Origin: Archivesica marissinica
Lineage: Eukaryota > Mollusca > Bivalvia > Venerida > Vesicomyidae
Assembly (NCBI GenBank): GCA_014843695.1
Contig: CM026395.1
Span: 46,443,270 to 46,507,269, forward strand
Direction: 5' to 3'
DNA length: 64,000 bases
Below are positions 1 through 11,372 of this stretch, one piece after another (position 1 is the first letter of the stretch; each line of letters starts with the position of its first letter). The notes below the pieces were generated by a model. That model saw only the letters and a list, made by a program, of their open reading frames with translations, searched no databases and was not told the origin of the DNA. The position numbers and the translations under genes were made by a program.

Positions 1-58
1 TGATCAGCATCCCACATCACGGAACATATAGGTACGTCCATATTATAATCTATCGAAC

Positions 59-925
59 TGTCCCAGTAGGGCAGAGAAACAGTAGGATCGATCTGTCGCA
101 GGGCTTCTTCGTAACTGCAAAGGTATAAACATTGGAATTTCAGGCTGTCCCAGTAGGACAGAGATACAGTAAGATCGATCTTTCGCAGGGCTTCTTCGTA
201 ACTGCAAAGGTAAACATTGGAATTTCAGGCTGTTCCAGTAGGGCAGAGAAACAGTAGGATCGATCTTTCGCAGGGCTTCTTCGTAACTGCAAAGGTAAAC
301 ATTGGAATATCAGGCTGTCCCATTAGGACAGATATACAGTAGGATCGACCTGTCGCAGGGCTTCTTCGTAACTGCAAAGGTAAACATTGGAATATCAGGC
401 TGTCCCAGTAGGACAGAGATACAGTAGGATCGATCTGTCGCAGGGCTTCTTCGTAACTGCAAAGGTAAACATTGGAATATCAGGCTGTCCCAGTAGGACA
501 GAGATACAGTAGGATCGATCTGTCGCAGGGCTTCTTCGTAACTACAAAGGTAAACATTGGAATATCAGGCTGTCCCAGTAGGACAAAGATACAGTAGGAT
601 CGATCTGTCGCAGGGCTTCTTCGTAACTACAAAGGTAAACATTGGAATATCAGGCTGTCCCAGTAGGACATATATACAGTAGGATCGATCTGTCGCAGGG
701 CTTCTTCGTAACTACAAAGGTAAACATTGGAATATCAGGCTGTCCCAGTAGGACAGAGATACAGTAGGATCGATCTGTCGCAGGGCTTCTTCGTAACTAC
801 AAAGGTAAACATTGGAATATCAGGCTGTCCCAGTAGGAGAGAGATACAGTAGGATCGATCTGTCGCAGGGCTTCTTCGTAACTACATGGTAAACATTGGA
901 ATATCAGGCTGTCCCAGTAGGACAA
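59..925. repeat. 85-bp tandem repeat, about 10 copies
   Basis: The unit begins near CAGGCTGTCCCAGTAGGACA and recurs every 85 bp (for example at 141 and 226). Copies differ by a few substitutions, and the array ends at a partial copy. No coding signal is seen. Confidence 0.95.
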
Positions 926-1210
926 TAATATATTAGACTAGACGTCTGGATTATTGATAGAACTGATGTCAATCAAACGGATTCTGATCTCGTGTAATAT
1001 TTTATTCAAATCTAGATTACAGATCTCAATCTCGATACAGTTTCGATACAATGCCACACAGTGCAATCTATTTGAAACGAGATCGATACAAAACAATACA
1101 ACGATAGAAAGGTGCAGGTGGAACGATAAAACAATAGGACAGTATGGATTGCAACACATAATAATTTATAACACACACACAAAGTACGAAAGGTAAGATG
1201 TAACAATATA

Positions 1211-1540
1211 AATGTACAAAATATAGCCACACAACCCCACGATAGATATGTACAAAATATAGCCACACAACCCCATGATAGATATGTACAAAATATAGCC
1301 ACACAACACAACGATAGATATGTACAAAATATAGCCACACAACCCCACGATAGATATGTACAAAATATAGCCACACAACACAACGATAGATATGTACAAA
1401 ATATAGCCACACAACACAACGATAGATATGTACAAAATATAGCCACACAACACAACGATAGATATGTACAAAATATAGCCACACAACACAACGATAGATA
1501 TGTACAAAATATAGCCACACAACACCACGATAGATATGTA
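1211..1540. repeat. 36-bp tandem repeat, about 9 copies
   Basis: The unit contains GATAGATATGTACAAAATAT followed by an AGCCACACAA block; copies alternate between CCCCA and CACAA variants. All minus-strand frames stay open because 36 is a multiple of three and the unit lacks stops, so the reading frames here are not taken as genes. Confidence 0.95.
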
Positions 1541-1547
1541 CAAACTA

Positions 1548-1693
1548 GAATAGAACGTATATCCTATACGATGCCAGGAAGGTATTGAATTCAACGAATA
1601 GAACGTATATCCTATACGATGCCAGGAAGGTATTGAATTCAACGAATAGAACGTATATCCTATACGATGCCAGGGAGGTAATGAATTCAACGA
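1548..1693. repeat. 48-bp tandem repeat, 3 copies
   Basis: Three near-identical units contain GAACGTATATCCTATACGAT and GAATTCAACGA. They directly follow the 36-bp array but are unrelated to it in sequence. Confidence 0.9.
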
Positions 1694-1799
1694 TTACAAC
1701 ATAATTGAACTAAGAATGAAAATGAAAATAGCACGATCGAAATTTAAGTTCATAATCCAATGTATAAAACACGCGCAAAGCAAATAATGCACAATGACA

Positions 1800-2340
1800 T
1801 GAAGAAGAAGAATTCTTTATTAAGACTTAGACTTTACAGTTCTCGTTTAAACATATTTACAATATATATAGTACAATATTATGATATATGCAATCATGAT
1901 GAGGATGGACCAATGATGTAATGATTATGGACATACATGGAAAAATAATGACAATGTCATGATGGATTTTAGAATATGCAAAACATGATCATGGCTGTAT
2001 TAAGAGTGTAGGGAGTATTCAACTGGTAATTCATATATCCTAAACAAGTGAATTACGAAGGGATAAAGCTTCATGAATATATTTACTAAAGTTAACCAGC
2101 TCTAGGGAATTGTCACATTGAAATATTTGCAATAATTTGAACATACTTGGTCGATTAGAATATAAACGTTTAATATATTTTTTTCTTAATGTACTATACA
2201 CCTCACATTTAAACATGAAATGAAACTCATCTTCCACGTTATTTGTATTACACAATAAACATAACCTTTCGTTTTGATCAATTCGGTTTCTACCATATCT
2301 GCCAGTTTCAATCCGTAAGTTGTGCGCTGATAGTCTCAAT
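1800..2340 (-). pseudogene. 3' end of a non-LTR retrotransposon (reverse transcriptase C-terminus)
   Basis: The minus-strand frame 2339-2040 encodes 99 residues with LRIETGRY, then CLLC and EFHFMFKCEVY. This is the Cys/His knuckle pattern found after the reverse transcriptase in many invertebrate LINE proteins. No polymerase core is present, so this is a 5'-truncated copy. The sequence from 2039 down to about 1800 is AT-rich and ends in a GAA-type simple run (plus strand GAAGAAGAAGAATTC), as expected of a LINE 3' tail. The exact clade cannot be assigned by eye. Confidence 0.7.
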
Positions 2341-2439
2341 TTTGTAAATTCAATTCTTAATTTTCTGCTTAGTATTATATCTAATGGAGGTGTATGCTAC
2401 ACTGCATGAAGGATAGACGTTTGTTTTGTTTGTCTGTTT

Positions 2440-2680
2440 CTGGTGTTTAACTTCACATGAACAGTTTAGGTCATATGTCGATTTTGCAGCTACTATTTGG
2501 TGGAGGAAGACGACGGGTGCCCCATCGAGCTGTAATTTAGGCGCGAACCGCCGACCTACAGCAAGCCAGCAGAATAACTTCCTCACTTGAAATAAATCGA
2601 CACCCCATGTGGGATTCGAACTAGCAGCTGTGAGGGGCAAGTGATTTGAAGTCAACTGCATGAAGCCCCCCGCGTTGATA
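2440..2680 (-). mobile_element. SINE family F copy
   Basis: It holds the family F body (GGTCATATG, then a dinucleotide-diverged GGTGGAGGAAGAC core and a GGGTGCCCC block). At the right it has a minus-strand tRNA-like B box around GGGATTCGAACTAGCAGC. The tRNA-like head lies at the high-coordinate end, so the element is read on the minus strand. Confidence 0.75.
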
Positions 2681-2739
2681 AAAAACATATAATGTGCAAT
2701 ACACAAGGCATATAATGCAATTCCAAAAATAACACATAT

Positions 2740-2791
2740 GATCAGGCCGTGGAGGTTACGGAGGTTACGGAGGTTACGGAGGTTAGAGTAC
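2740..2791. repeat. 10-bp simple tandem repeat (GGTTACGGAG-type)
   Basis: About four copies of a GGAGGTTACG unit lie directly before a SINE family D tail. Confidence 0.85.
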
Positions 2792-2900
2792 TTAGTACTG
2801 GTTAACGGCTGGATACTGCCTAGGAAAGAAATGTGTTGTTAGGTAAATGCCCGTCGCTGAAATGGGCAACCGGTAGCGACGTTAAATAAACTTAAATAGT
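2792..2900 (+). mobile_element. SINE family D, 3' part
   Basis: The tail reads from TAGTACTGGTTAACGGCTGG to CAACCGGTAGCGACGTTAAA and ends in AAATAAACTTAAAT. It matches the 3' half of the fuller copy at 28315-28520. The tRNA-like head is missing. Confidence 0.75.
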
Positions 2901-3105
2901 AAATAACACATACAAAGCAAGAAATGCACGATGCCACGGCAGAAATGCTTCTCCTTTGTGGATACTCTTAAGACGCATGGCTTTCTGGTGAACTCGAGCA
3001 AAACAACCAAAGGTTCCATCCTGTAACGACAACATATCTACACACTTTTATATTATCCAATAGTACGTTTGTTTGTTTTTATTAAAACATTATTAAGTTA
3101 TCGCC

Positions 3106-4004
3106 GTACCAACAGCTTAGATCATATGGCGACTCTCCAGCTGTTATTGGTGGAGGAAGGGTTTAACGTAGTACCAACAGCTTAGATCATATGGCGACTC
3201 TCCAGCTGTTATTGGTGGAGTAAGGGTTTAACGTAGTACCAACAGCTTACATCATATGGCGACTCTCCAGCTGTTATTGGTGGAGGAAGGGTTTAACGTA
3301 GTACCAACAGCTTAGATCATATGGCGACTCTCCAGCTGTTATTGGTGGAGGAAGGGTTTAACGTAGTACCAACAGCTTAGATCATATGGCGACTCTCCAG
3401 CTGTTATTGGTGGAGGAAGGGTTTAACGTAGTACCAACAGCTTAGATCATATGGCGACTCTCCAGCTGTTATTGGTGGAGGAAGGGTTTAACGTAGTACC
3501 AACAGCTTAGATCATATGGCGACTCTCCAGCTGTTATTGGTGGAGGAAGGGTTTAACGTAGTACCAACAGCTTAGATCATATGGCGACTCTCCAGCTGTT
3601 ATTGGTGGAGGAAGGGTTTAACGTAGTACCAACAGCTTAGATCATATGGCGACTCTCCAGCTGTTATTGGTGGAGGAAGGGTTTAACGTAGTACCAACAG
3701 CTTAGATCATATGGCGACTCTCCAGCTGTTATTGGTGGAGGAAGGGTTTAACGTAGTACCAACAGCTTAGATCATATGGCGACTCTCCAGCTGTTATTGG
3801 TGGAGGAAGGGTTTAACGTAGTACCAACAGCTTAGATCATATGGCGACTCTCCAGCTGTTATTGGTGGAGGAAGGGTTTAACGTAGTACCAACAGCTTAG
3901 ATCATATGGCGACTCTCCAGCTGTTATTGGTGGAGGAAGGGTTTAACGTAGCACCAACAGCTTAGATCATATGGCGACTCTCCAGCTGTTATTGGTGGAG
4001 GAAG
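3106..4004. repeat. 65-bp tandem array made from SINE family F sequence, about 14 copies
   Basis: The unit starts GTACCAACAGCTTAGATCAT, contains ATGGCGACTCTCCAGCTGTT and GGTGGAGGAAG, and ends GGGTTTAACGTA. Starts occur at 3106, 3171, 3236 and so on to 3951. Apart from the GGGTTTAACGTA joiner, the unit is the 3' end of the dispersed family F SINE. After the last unit the SINE body continues (GACCACGAACGCGCCACCG), so the array expanded inside one SINE copy. Confidence 0.95.
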
Positions 4005-4080
4005 ACCACGAACGCGCCACCGAGCAGTATTTCAGCCACTGGCGGACACACGGCTAGAACCACCTACCTAGCATTGTTCA
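4004..4080 (-). mobile_element. SINE family F body flanking the 65-bp array
   Basis: The sequence resembles the inner body of other F copies (cgccaccgagcagtatttcag, then a gtagaacc-like block). It is the remainder of the SINE in which the array grew. Confidence 0.65.
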
Positions 4081-4149
4081 GATATCCACAATGGCGGCCA
4101 TCTTTAAATCTGATTTTGAGTTATTTTCGAACCGGATGATCTCATTTGA

Positions 4150-4345
4150 TGATTTAGCGCAGTGGTTAACATGCTCACTTCTCACAAATGCAACCTGTGA
4201 TCGATCCTCGACCGGAAAGTATGTGAGATGGTACGGTGGTCGCCAGATTGGACAGATGGGTTTTCTTCGGGTATGTGATGTAAGTGATTAATATAAGTTG
4301 TTGCAGCTTGTTTCGCAACCGTTCGTAAAAAACGTTTATACCTTT
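4150..4345 (+). mobile_element. SINE family A copy (diverged)
   Basis: The tRNA-like A box (TTTAGCGCAGTGGTTAACATG) and B box lead into GTATGTGAGATGGTACGGTG and a degenerate GGGTTTTCTTCGGG block. The tail GTGATTAATATAAGTTGTTG matches other A copies. Confidence 0.8.
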
Positions 4346-4765
4346 TTATTTGATGTGGAGTCTCATATGCCAACAATAACCTTTTAATTCCAATCCGAAT
4401 AACAAGATGGCCGATAAGGTGGCCATTTTGAAACAATACTTTCTACTTCTCTTCACACAGCAAATAAAACATATGTTTTATGTGGTAATAAAGAAGTGTC
4501 ATCGGGCCAGCCAGGGCCTGAACGTTATAAAACTTTACTCCAAAATCAAACTCAGTCTCCAGCTTCTGATTGGCTCGATTGCAAATCTCAGAATAAACTA
4601 ATCGATGAACTTGGGCTTGAGTTAGAAATCAGAGAACATTTTAATTACTTCGAAGCCTGATGTCATAGTTACCCACCAATAAAACAAATGTTTACACATA
4701 CATGTATTGGAATTGAATGCAATATTCTCTGCCCGACGATCTACACTGCAGCCTCCAATCGCCTC

Positions 4766-5023
4766 TAGTGTGTATTTTACGTTTATTTATCGTCGCTACA
4801 GGTTGCCCATATGCAGGTATGTTCCATTAATGTCAAACCCCTTGCGGGGACCTAGACATGTTTTCCTGGGCAGGCTTAGCCGACCTAAGTGGTTAACCAG
4901 TACTAAGCAATGTGTGTGAGGTGCCTTGCTCAATGACACTACATACGTGGCCTGACCGAGTATCGACCCCGGGATCGTTCGATTCCAAATCCGACGATCT
5001 ACCACTGGACCACGGACACCACA
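4766..5023 (-). mobile_element. SINE family D-like copy, minus strand
   Basis: The plus strand starts with TTTACGTTTATTTATCGTCG, the reverse of the SINE 3' tail, and ends with a reversed tRNA-like head around GATCTACCACTGGACCACGG. The body holds the GGTTAACCAGTACT block shared with family D. Confidence 0.7.
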
Positions 5024-5273
5024 CTTGAGCGACGCCTCATGAAGAGATTAGTCATTTTAGATTTTTGGAGGAAACGCAATGATACAGACAGAGACCCATT
5101 CCAGAGTATCCTCTGATTCTTTTACGTGCACGGTGTAAAGCACCGAGACGAGACCTCGGTTTAACGTCCCATCTGAAAGACTGTTAATTTTATTAGGGTC
5201 AGACGCGGGATCGAACCTGCGATCCCTGGATTACCAGTCCAGTGTGTTACCACTGAGCTACAATCGTCTCTAC
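5024..5273 (-). mobile_element. SINE family B copy, minus strand
   Basis: It contains, reversed, all the family B landmarks: the GAGGCGTCGCTC tail, TTGGAGGATAGTG-like block, GGGTCTCTGTCTGTATCATT, GATGGGACGTTAAACCGAGG and a tRNA-like head with GATCGCAGGTTCGA. It abuts the preceding family D-like copy. Confidence 0.85.
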
Positions 5274-5455
5274 CTTGAAATGTTGTCTTATCAAGACTAT
5301 TGTGAAAGACACACATCATGGTCCTCTTGAATACAATATAGTATCATATGTATTAATAGATGAAACGTCAGTATATTTAATTTACTTATTAAACCTGCCT
5401 CTGAACGACGTTTTAACAATGCATGTAATAACGTTACTTATATCTGTATACATAC

Positions 5456-5841
5456 CTTGTAAAGTTCCTTAACCGCATTATTATATTTGTTTCTCTCTGC
5501 ACTAGTTAATGTCCGGTACTCTTTCCGTATCCGGTATCCAGTCATTGGCTTGGTGATGTCACGTGGTGCAATTCTATTAATACATTGAGTGTTTCTCTTC
5601 TTTGTCACGGGTTCGCCGTTGTCAATGTCTGTCTTTAAATTATCACCAAGCAATGCATCCTCATGCAGGTCTTCCTCCGTGAGGTCGTAATGATGGTTTC
5701 TCCAGAGAGCAACCCTGAGACACCATATGGCCGCGTTTATCTCTAAACTATGGCCTCTAAGTCGATCTACGCATGCGTCGTAACCTTGTCTAGCATAAAC
5801 TCTGAGACTTCTCTCTAGCGTTGTCTTCCCCGTCAAATCAA
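5456..5841 (-). CDS. Tyrosinase-like gene 2, exon upstream of the copper-binding core (386 nt)
   Basis: This is an internal exon with acceptor ...TATCGCAG and donor AAG|GTATGT. It starts with two bases that complete a codon and ends on a codon boundary after 128 codons. The protein contains VYARQGYDACVDRLRG, IWCLRVALWRNHHYDL and YRIRKEYRTLTSAERNKY; the last block is the segment that precedes the CuA site in molluscan tyrosinases (copper oxidases that turn phenols into quinones for shell and periostracum tanning). No copper ligands are in this exon. An exon of exactly the same length and boundaries lies at 28550-28935. No later exon of this gene is visible to the left, so it either continues beyond the window or is a partial duplicate. 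The family assignment rests on motif recognition. Confidence 0.72.
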
Positions 5842-5987
5842 CTGCGATAAAATGGTAATATTATACAAAGTTGTAGGCTCAACTTTGAATAGTGTTTGGC
5901 TTTACTTGCTCATGGTTGTCAAATATTACGGGGGTTGCTGTACGTTCATGAATGTCTTGGCCAGTAGTACAACACCCCACTGATCAG

Positions 5988-6274
5988 TTGTGATGATCTG
6001 TAGTACAGTGGTAATACGCTGGACTTCCAGTGATCGCAGGTTCGATCCCCCGTCTGACCCTAATAAAATTAACAGTCTTTCAGATGGGACGTTAAACCGA
6101 GGTCTCGTCTCGGTGCTTTACACCGTGCACGTAAAAGAACCAGAGGATACTCTGGAATGGGTCTCTGTCTGTATCATTGTACTATCCTCCAACTATCTAA
6201 AATGACTAATCTCTTCAGTGAGGCGTCGCTCAAATGGGCAACCGGTAGCGACGATAAATAAACGTAAAACAAAT
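5988..6274 (+). mobile_element. SINE family B copy, full length
   Basis: It has a tRNA-like head (GTAGTACAGTGGTAATACGC, B box GGTTCGATCCC), then CAGTCTTTCAGATGGGACGT, GGTCTCTGTCTGTATCATTG and a tail of CAACCGGTAGCGACGATAAA TAAACGTAAAAC. The anticodon-arm analogue is altered (GACTTCC), so it is not a functional tRNA. Confidence 0.9.
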
Positions 6275-6514
6275 ATCTGACAAACATGATGGAAAATGTA
6301 TATATTTGTGAGCTAATGGGCATATTATATAGCTTCTGTTCTAATAAGTCTATATATATAATTATATATAATATATACATGTAATTGTATAAATACGATG
6401 GCTACGATTGTATGTTTTGTGGTAGTTGTTAAATAAATAAATGACTACGGTTATTTAGGTTAAGAATACAAGGACAAGAATATAGTATGCAACCAAATGT
6501 ATGAAACTAAATAT

Positions 6515-6740
6515 AGAGTTTACCACGTGACGACTCTCCAGATATTAATGGTGGAGGAAGACTCCGGATGCCTTTCCGAACAGTATTTCATGCACGGGCC
6601 GGTAATCTGGTAAAACCAGCGACCAGCCGCAAGCCAGCGCGATAGCCTCTTTACATGGAATCATTCTACACCCCAGTGTGATTCTATCCTACAGCTCTGC
6701 TGGGGATTTGAAGTCACCGACCGTAACCACTCAGCCCTTC
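6515..6740 (-). mobile_element. SINE family F copy
   Basis: It carries ACGTGACGACTCTCCAG, GGTGGAGGAAGACTCCGG and a reversed tRNA-like head ending GTCACCGACCGTAACCACTC. It is diverged but collinear with the copy at 7793-8030. Confidence 0.75.
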
Positions 6741-6926
6741 AATATTGAAGGGAATGAACTTCATGTCAAACATGGGAACCAAACACATCTTCCAGACCAT
6801 GTTCAATTCGTTTGAGGACACTCTGTGCATCATGATTCGTGGAATCAGGAAGCAAAATAACGAGAATGTGGATATAATAAACAATGTACTAGCCTTCTGA
6901 TTCCTCATACGTGTTGATCTTTCTAC

Positions 6927-7002
6927 AAACTGTGTTCAAACTAGCTGTTGCATTAACAAGTTGAACATTACAGCGATCGTTCTCAGCCATCAATGACGCC
7001 AA
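6927..7002 (-). CDS. Tyrosinase-like gene 2, 76-nt exon
   Basis: This small internal exon sits between acceptor ...TGTCCTTTAAG and donor |GTAGAAAGA. It encodes 25 codons plus one base, including ENDRCNVQLVNATASLNTV. The paralogous exon at 32012-32087 is the same length and aligns at S-L, N, C-N, Q-L, A-T, S-L-N and V. It ends with one leftover base, and the next exon (5841-5456) begins with two bases that complete the codon, so the two splice in frame. It starts in phase 0, which matches the end of the candidate signal-peptide exon at 24691-24879. The exon is too short for standard ORF detection; support is the paired conservation and splice phase. Confidence 0.6.
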
Positions 7003-7194
7003 CTTAAAGGACACAAACGCGGCAATTAGTATTCTACAGCAACTTCATAAAACGTTTGTGATTGCAATGCATGATAACGAACAGAAAGTACATAGTTGTG
7101 GAAGATTTTAAGAGATGGGTCGATGATTCAGTAATTAACACGTTGAACTTCAAATCCGATTGTCGTGGGATCTTTGCCCCGTAACAGCATTAAC

Positions 7195-7475
7195 GGTGTT
7201 TCGGGTTGGACTAAAAAGTCCAATACATTTGTCCTATAATCCAGGGATCGCAGGTTCGATCCCCCGTCTGACGCTAATAATATTAACAGTCTTTCAGATG
7301 GGACTTTAAACCGAGGTCTCCTGTCGCTGTTGTACACCGTGCACGTAAAAGAACAAGAGGAGATTCTGGGATGGGTCTCTGTCTGTATCATTGCACTATC
7401 CTCCAAAAATCTAAAATGACTAATCTCTTCAGGAGGCCTCGCACATATGGGCACGACGATAAATAAATGTAAAAC
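7195..7475 (+). mobile_element. SINE family B copy
   Basis: The head is degraded (ATAATCCAGGGATCGCAGGT) but the body is clear: GATGGGACTTTAAACCGAGG, GTGCACGTAAAAGAACAAGA, GGGTCTCTGTCTGTATCATT and an ACGATAAATAAATGTAAAAC tail. Confidence 0.85.
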
Positions 7476-7792
7476 ACACACTCCTATATACCTGATATGT
7501 AAAAGAACCAGGGCTGATTATGAAGTCCTGAACCTTACATTATCCTTCAAACACGTACACTCATTCATATAGTTGTTGAGGTATTAAAGCGAAGGTTACC
7601 TTGTAACCCTTTACACCATATACATTTGCATGTATATTTGTTTGGTTGCTGTTTGTTTTGTATACTGGTTTAATACTGTATATGATTTCTCATATTGACA
7701 TATTTGTCACGTGAATGTGTTATGTACATATGTTGTATAATGATGAACTATTAAGTTCAAATTGGAAAATAAAAGTCATCTTCTCTTTAAAG

Positions 7793-8030
7793 TGGCACGA
7801 ACAGCTTGGGTCATATGGCGACTCTCTTTTATTAATGATTTAGTGATACACCGGGTGCCCCGCCGAGAAGCATTCCAGGATCGAACGCGTGCCGGGTAGA
7901 ACCACCGAGTTCCGCAACTCAGCTGGATACCTTCAGCACATGAACGAATGCAATACCCCAGTGGGATTCGAACCTACAGCAATAAAGGACAAGTGCTCAT
8001 CCAATCGCTCCCGTATAGGCCCGCATTTGG
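7793..8030 (-). mobile_element. SINE family F copy
   Basis: It contains GGTCATATGGCGACTCTC, CCGGGTGCCCCGCCGAGAAG, a GGTAGAACCACCGAG block and a reversed B box CAGTGGGATTCGAACCTAC at its right end. Confidence 0.8.
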
Positions 8031-8525
8031 GCAACAAACACAGAGACGTGCTATCGTGAATAAGATTAGAAGTTAGATACCTTCTCTAATACCTCCCCGA
8101 CAGATAGTAACTCCTCTCTCAGTAGAGTGTTCGAATCCAGGTTATGTATCATGTGGGTTTCATCTGCAGTTCGCTCATGACCATACGAGGGAATGAAGCA
8201 ACATAGACAAGTAATCCAAAGCACATTTATTGCCATCATCGCGCATTGCTAAAGGTACAATCCATCCAATGCATTTCTTGCAATGAGTTCAATGCTCTCT
8301 AGTTAGTATGTGTAGAAAAGGCCAGAGGTTTTAATGTTGTTATCTCAATTCAAATATTCGTAGAGCAAGACTTATAATGACGGAAGAAAGAATTCGTTCT
8401 TATTTTGCCTAAAATGTAGCCTGATAACAGGCGTTGATATATTTTGCCTGGTCAGTCATATAAATATATTTCAATAACGAGATCATTAATTGGGCCCTAT
8501 TGAGTTTCTGATAATATCGTAAAAA
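8031..8525. repeat. Non-genic stretch with a dispersed-repeat end
   Basis: No coding region is seen. From about 8430 to 8520 the sequence (CAGTCATATAAATATATTTC and GAGTTTCTGATAAT) matches 62880-62950, so at least this part is a dispersed repeat of unknown class. Confidence 0.5.
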
Positions 8526-8777
8526 TGGCTGTCCGATTAGCGCAGTGGTTAGCGTGCTCGCTTCTCACCAATGTAACCCGGGTTAGATCATCGGACCGGG
8601 AAGTATGTGAGATGGTACGGTGATCGGCAGATCGGCAGATCGGACAGGTGGGTTTTCTCCGGGTACTTCGGTTTCCTCCCACACTAATGACCACATAATT
8701 ATACGCTTTTATTCGCACGAACGAGAGTGATTAATAGAAGTGCTTCGCAGTTGTTGTAAAATAAATAAAGCTTAAAC
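8526..8777 (+). mobile_element. SINE family A copy, full length
   Basis: The tRNA-like head (GTCCGATTAGCGCAGTGGTT) is followed by GGTGGGTTTTCTCCGGGTAC, TTCGGTTTCCTCCCACAC and GAGTGATTAATA; the tail is AAATAAATAAAGCTTAAAC. GATCGGCA is locally duplicated. Confidence 0.9.
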
Positions 8778-9149
8778 TTGATAATATTAACATATTTTGC
8801 AAGAAGACAATTGAAAGGTCGACAGACTAGAACACATGCTACCTAAAATGTCCAGTTGTGTTTTTTATGTGGCGTATTGTGTGTATTAATACCATTGATA
8901 TTTTGGTAGCATTTTTATAAGATATGTTTGAAGCAAATTGCCATTGATTTACAGAGGTTATGTTCATACATGTATGCATTCTGTTGTTCTTTTGTTGTGA
9001 CATTAGACAGTGCCCGGAAATAAGAACAACATATTTCTTAGACTATACAATACCCCTAGTTTTTTTCAAATTATTTTGACAGTTGGAAGGCTTGTCTAAG
9101 AGATGAGTATTTTTAATTTAAAATGGTACCAGTTGCCGGTGACAACAAT

Positions 9150-10975
9150 GTATGCGTACCTCTCACATCATAAGTATACAGATGTATGCGTACCTCTCAC
9201 ATCACAAGTATACATATGTATGCGTACCTCTCACTGTCTCACATCACAAGTATACAGATGTATGCGTACCTCTCACATCACAAGTATACAGATGTATGCG
9301 TACCTCTAACATCACAAGTATACATATGTATGCGTACCTCTCACATTACAAGTATACATATGTATGCGTACCTCTCACATCACAAGTATACATATGTATG
9401 CGTACCTCTCACATCACAAGTATACAGATGTATGCGTACCTCTCACATCACAAGTATACATATGTATGCGTACCTCTCACATCACAAGTATACAGATGTA
9501 TGCGTACCTCTCACATCACAAGTATACAGATGTATGCGTACCTCTCACATCACAAGTATACATATGTATGCGTACCTCTCACATCACTAGTATACATATG
9601 TATGCGTACCTCTCACATCACAAGTATACAGATGTATGCGTACCTCTCACATCACAAGTATACAGATGTATGCGTACCTCTCACATCACAAGTATACAGA
9701 TGTATGCGTATCTCTCACATCACAAGTATACACATGTATGCGTACCTCTCACATCACAAGTATACAGATGTATGCGTACCTCTCACATTACAAGTATACA
9801 TATGTATGCGTACATCTCACATTACAAGTATACATATGTATGCGTACCTCTCACATTACAAGTATACATATGTATGCGTACCTCTCACATTACAAGTATA
9901 CAGATGTATGCGTACCTCTCACATTACAAGTATACAGATGTATGCGTACCTCTCACATTACAAGTATACATATGTATGCGTACCTCTCACATTACAAGTA
10001 TACATATGTATGCGTACCTCTCACATTACAAGTATACAGATGTATGCGTACCTCTCACATTACAAGTATACAGATGTATGCGTACCTCTCACATTACAAG
10101 TATACATATGTATGCGTACCTCTCACATTACAAGTATACATATGTATGCGTACCTCTCACATTACAAGTATACAGATGTATGCGTACCTCTCACATTACA
10201 AGTATACAGATGTATGCGTACCTCTCACATTACAAGTATACATATGTATGCGTACCTCTCACATTACAAGTATACATATGTATGCGTACCTCTCACATTA
10301 CAAGTATACAGATGTATGCGTACCTCTCACATTACAAGTATACAGATGTATGCGTACCTCTCACATTACAAGTATACATATGTATGCGTACCTCTCACAT
10401 TACAAGTATACAGATGTATGCGTACCTCTCACATTACAAGTATACATATGTATGCGTACCTCTCACATCACAAGTATGCATATGTATGCGTACCTCTCAC
10501 TGTCTCACATCACAAGTATACACATGTATGCGTACCTCTCACATCACAAGTATACAGATGTATGCGTACCTCTCACATTACAAGTATACATATGTATGCG
10601 TACCTCTCACATCACAAGTATACATATGTATGCGTACCTCTCACTGTCTCACATCACAAGTATACACATGTATGCGTACCTCTCACATCACAAGTATACA
10701 TATGTATGCGTACCTCTCACATCACACGTATATAGATGTATGCGTACCTCTCACATCACAAGTATACAGATGTATGCGTACCTCTCACATCACAAGTATA
10801 CAGATGTATGCGTACCTCTCACATCACAAGTATACATATGTATGCGTACCTCTCACATCACAAGTATACAGATGTATGCGTACCTCTCACATTACAAGTA
10901 TACATATGTATGCGTACCTCTCACATCACAAGTATACATATGTATGCGTACCTCTCACATCACAAGTATGCATAT
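9150..10975. repeat. 34-bp minisatellite with a four-unit higher-order repeat, about 54 copies
   Basis: The unit is TATGTATGCGTACCTCTCAC plus ATCACAAGTATACA. Two binary variants occur: ATCAC or ATTAC, and CATATG or CAGATG. From about 9790 to 10450 all units are ATTAC and the second variant runs T,T,G,G repeatedly, a 136-bp higher-order period. Three units carry a 10-bp insertion giving TCACTGTCTCACATC. All three plus frames are open across the array because the unit has no stop, so the apparent 469-545 codon frames are artefacts. Confidence 0.97.
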
Positions 10976-10984
10976 ATTTAAATA

Positions 10985-11260
10985 TAATGAGTTTCAACTA
11001 ATATATACGATTATGGCATACTGTTTGTTATATGCATTTCCTTAAAATGTAAGCACATTTTTACAATAAACAAACTGTTTTATCTCTCAAACCTTTGCAT
11101 TTATATTATTAAATATTACGCACTTTGTTGTTGTATCAATCGTTTTCTTGATACACAGTTATTTTTAATGTTGTCAATGTCTTTCCCTAGAAATATAACG
11201 CTAAATGTCATATATATTTATATAATCCTTTGATGAATTCCTTATTTAAGTTAGAACGTT
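10985..11260. other. Non-genic AT-rich stretch
   Basis: No open coding frame with splice support, RNA gene or repeat copy could be recognised here. Confidence 0.5.
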
Positions 11261-11372
11261 CTTGTAAAACGGGTTGCCCTGTGGCACGCCACGGCTTGTA
11301 AAACGGGTTGCCCTGTGGCACGCCACGGCTTGTAAAACGGGTTGTCCCGTGGCAGGGCACGGCCTGTAAAAC
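11261..11372. repeat. 34-bp GC-rich tandem triplicate
   Basis: CTTGTAAAACGGGTTGCCCT plus GTGGCACGCCACGG recurs at 11261, 11295 and 11329. Each unit contains a GTGGCACGCCAC-type inverted repeat, so transcripts would form short hairpins. Confidence 0.9.

Noticed and set aside
3106..4004. CRISPR-like array (also considered for the 36-bp, 61-bp and 63-bp arrays)
   Set aside because: Units are contiguous with no unique spacers, and the genome context is eukaryotic.
6714..6908. Hydrophobic 64-residue frame that could be a signal or membrane exon
   Set aside because: It overlaps a SINE F copy at its end, has no good donor, and would sit inside the intron between the two gene 2 exons.
9152..11045. 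Long overlapping plus-strand reading frames (up to 545 codons)
   Set aside because: They arise from a stop-free 34-bp satellite read in all three frames; there is no unique sequence, splice site or composition of a real protein.
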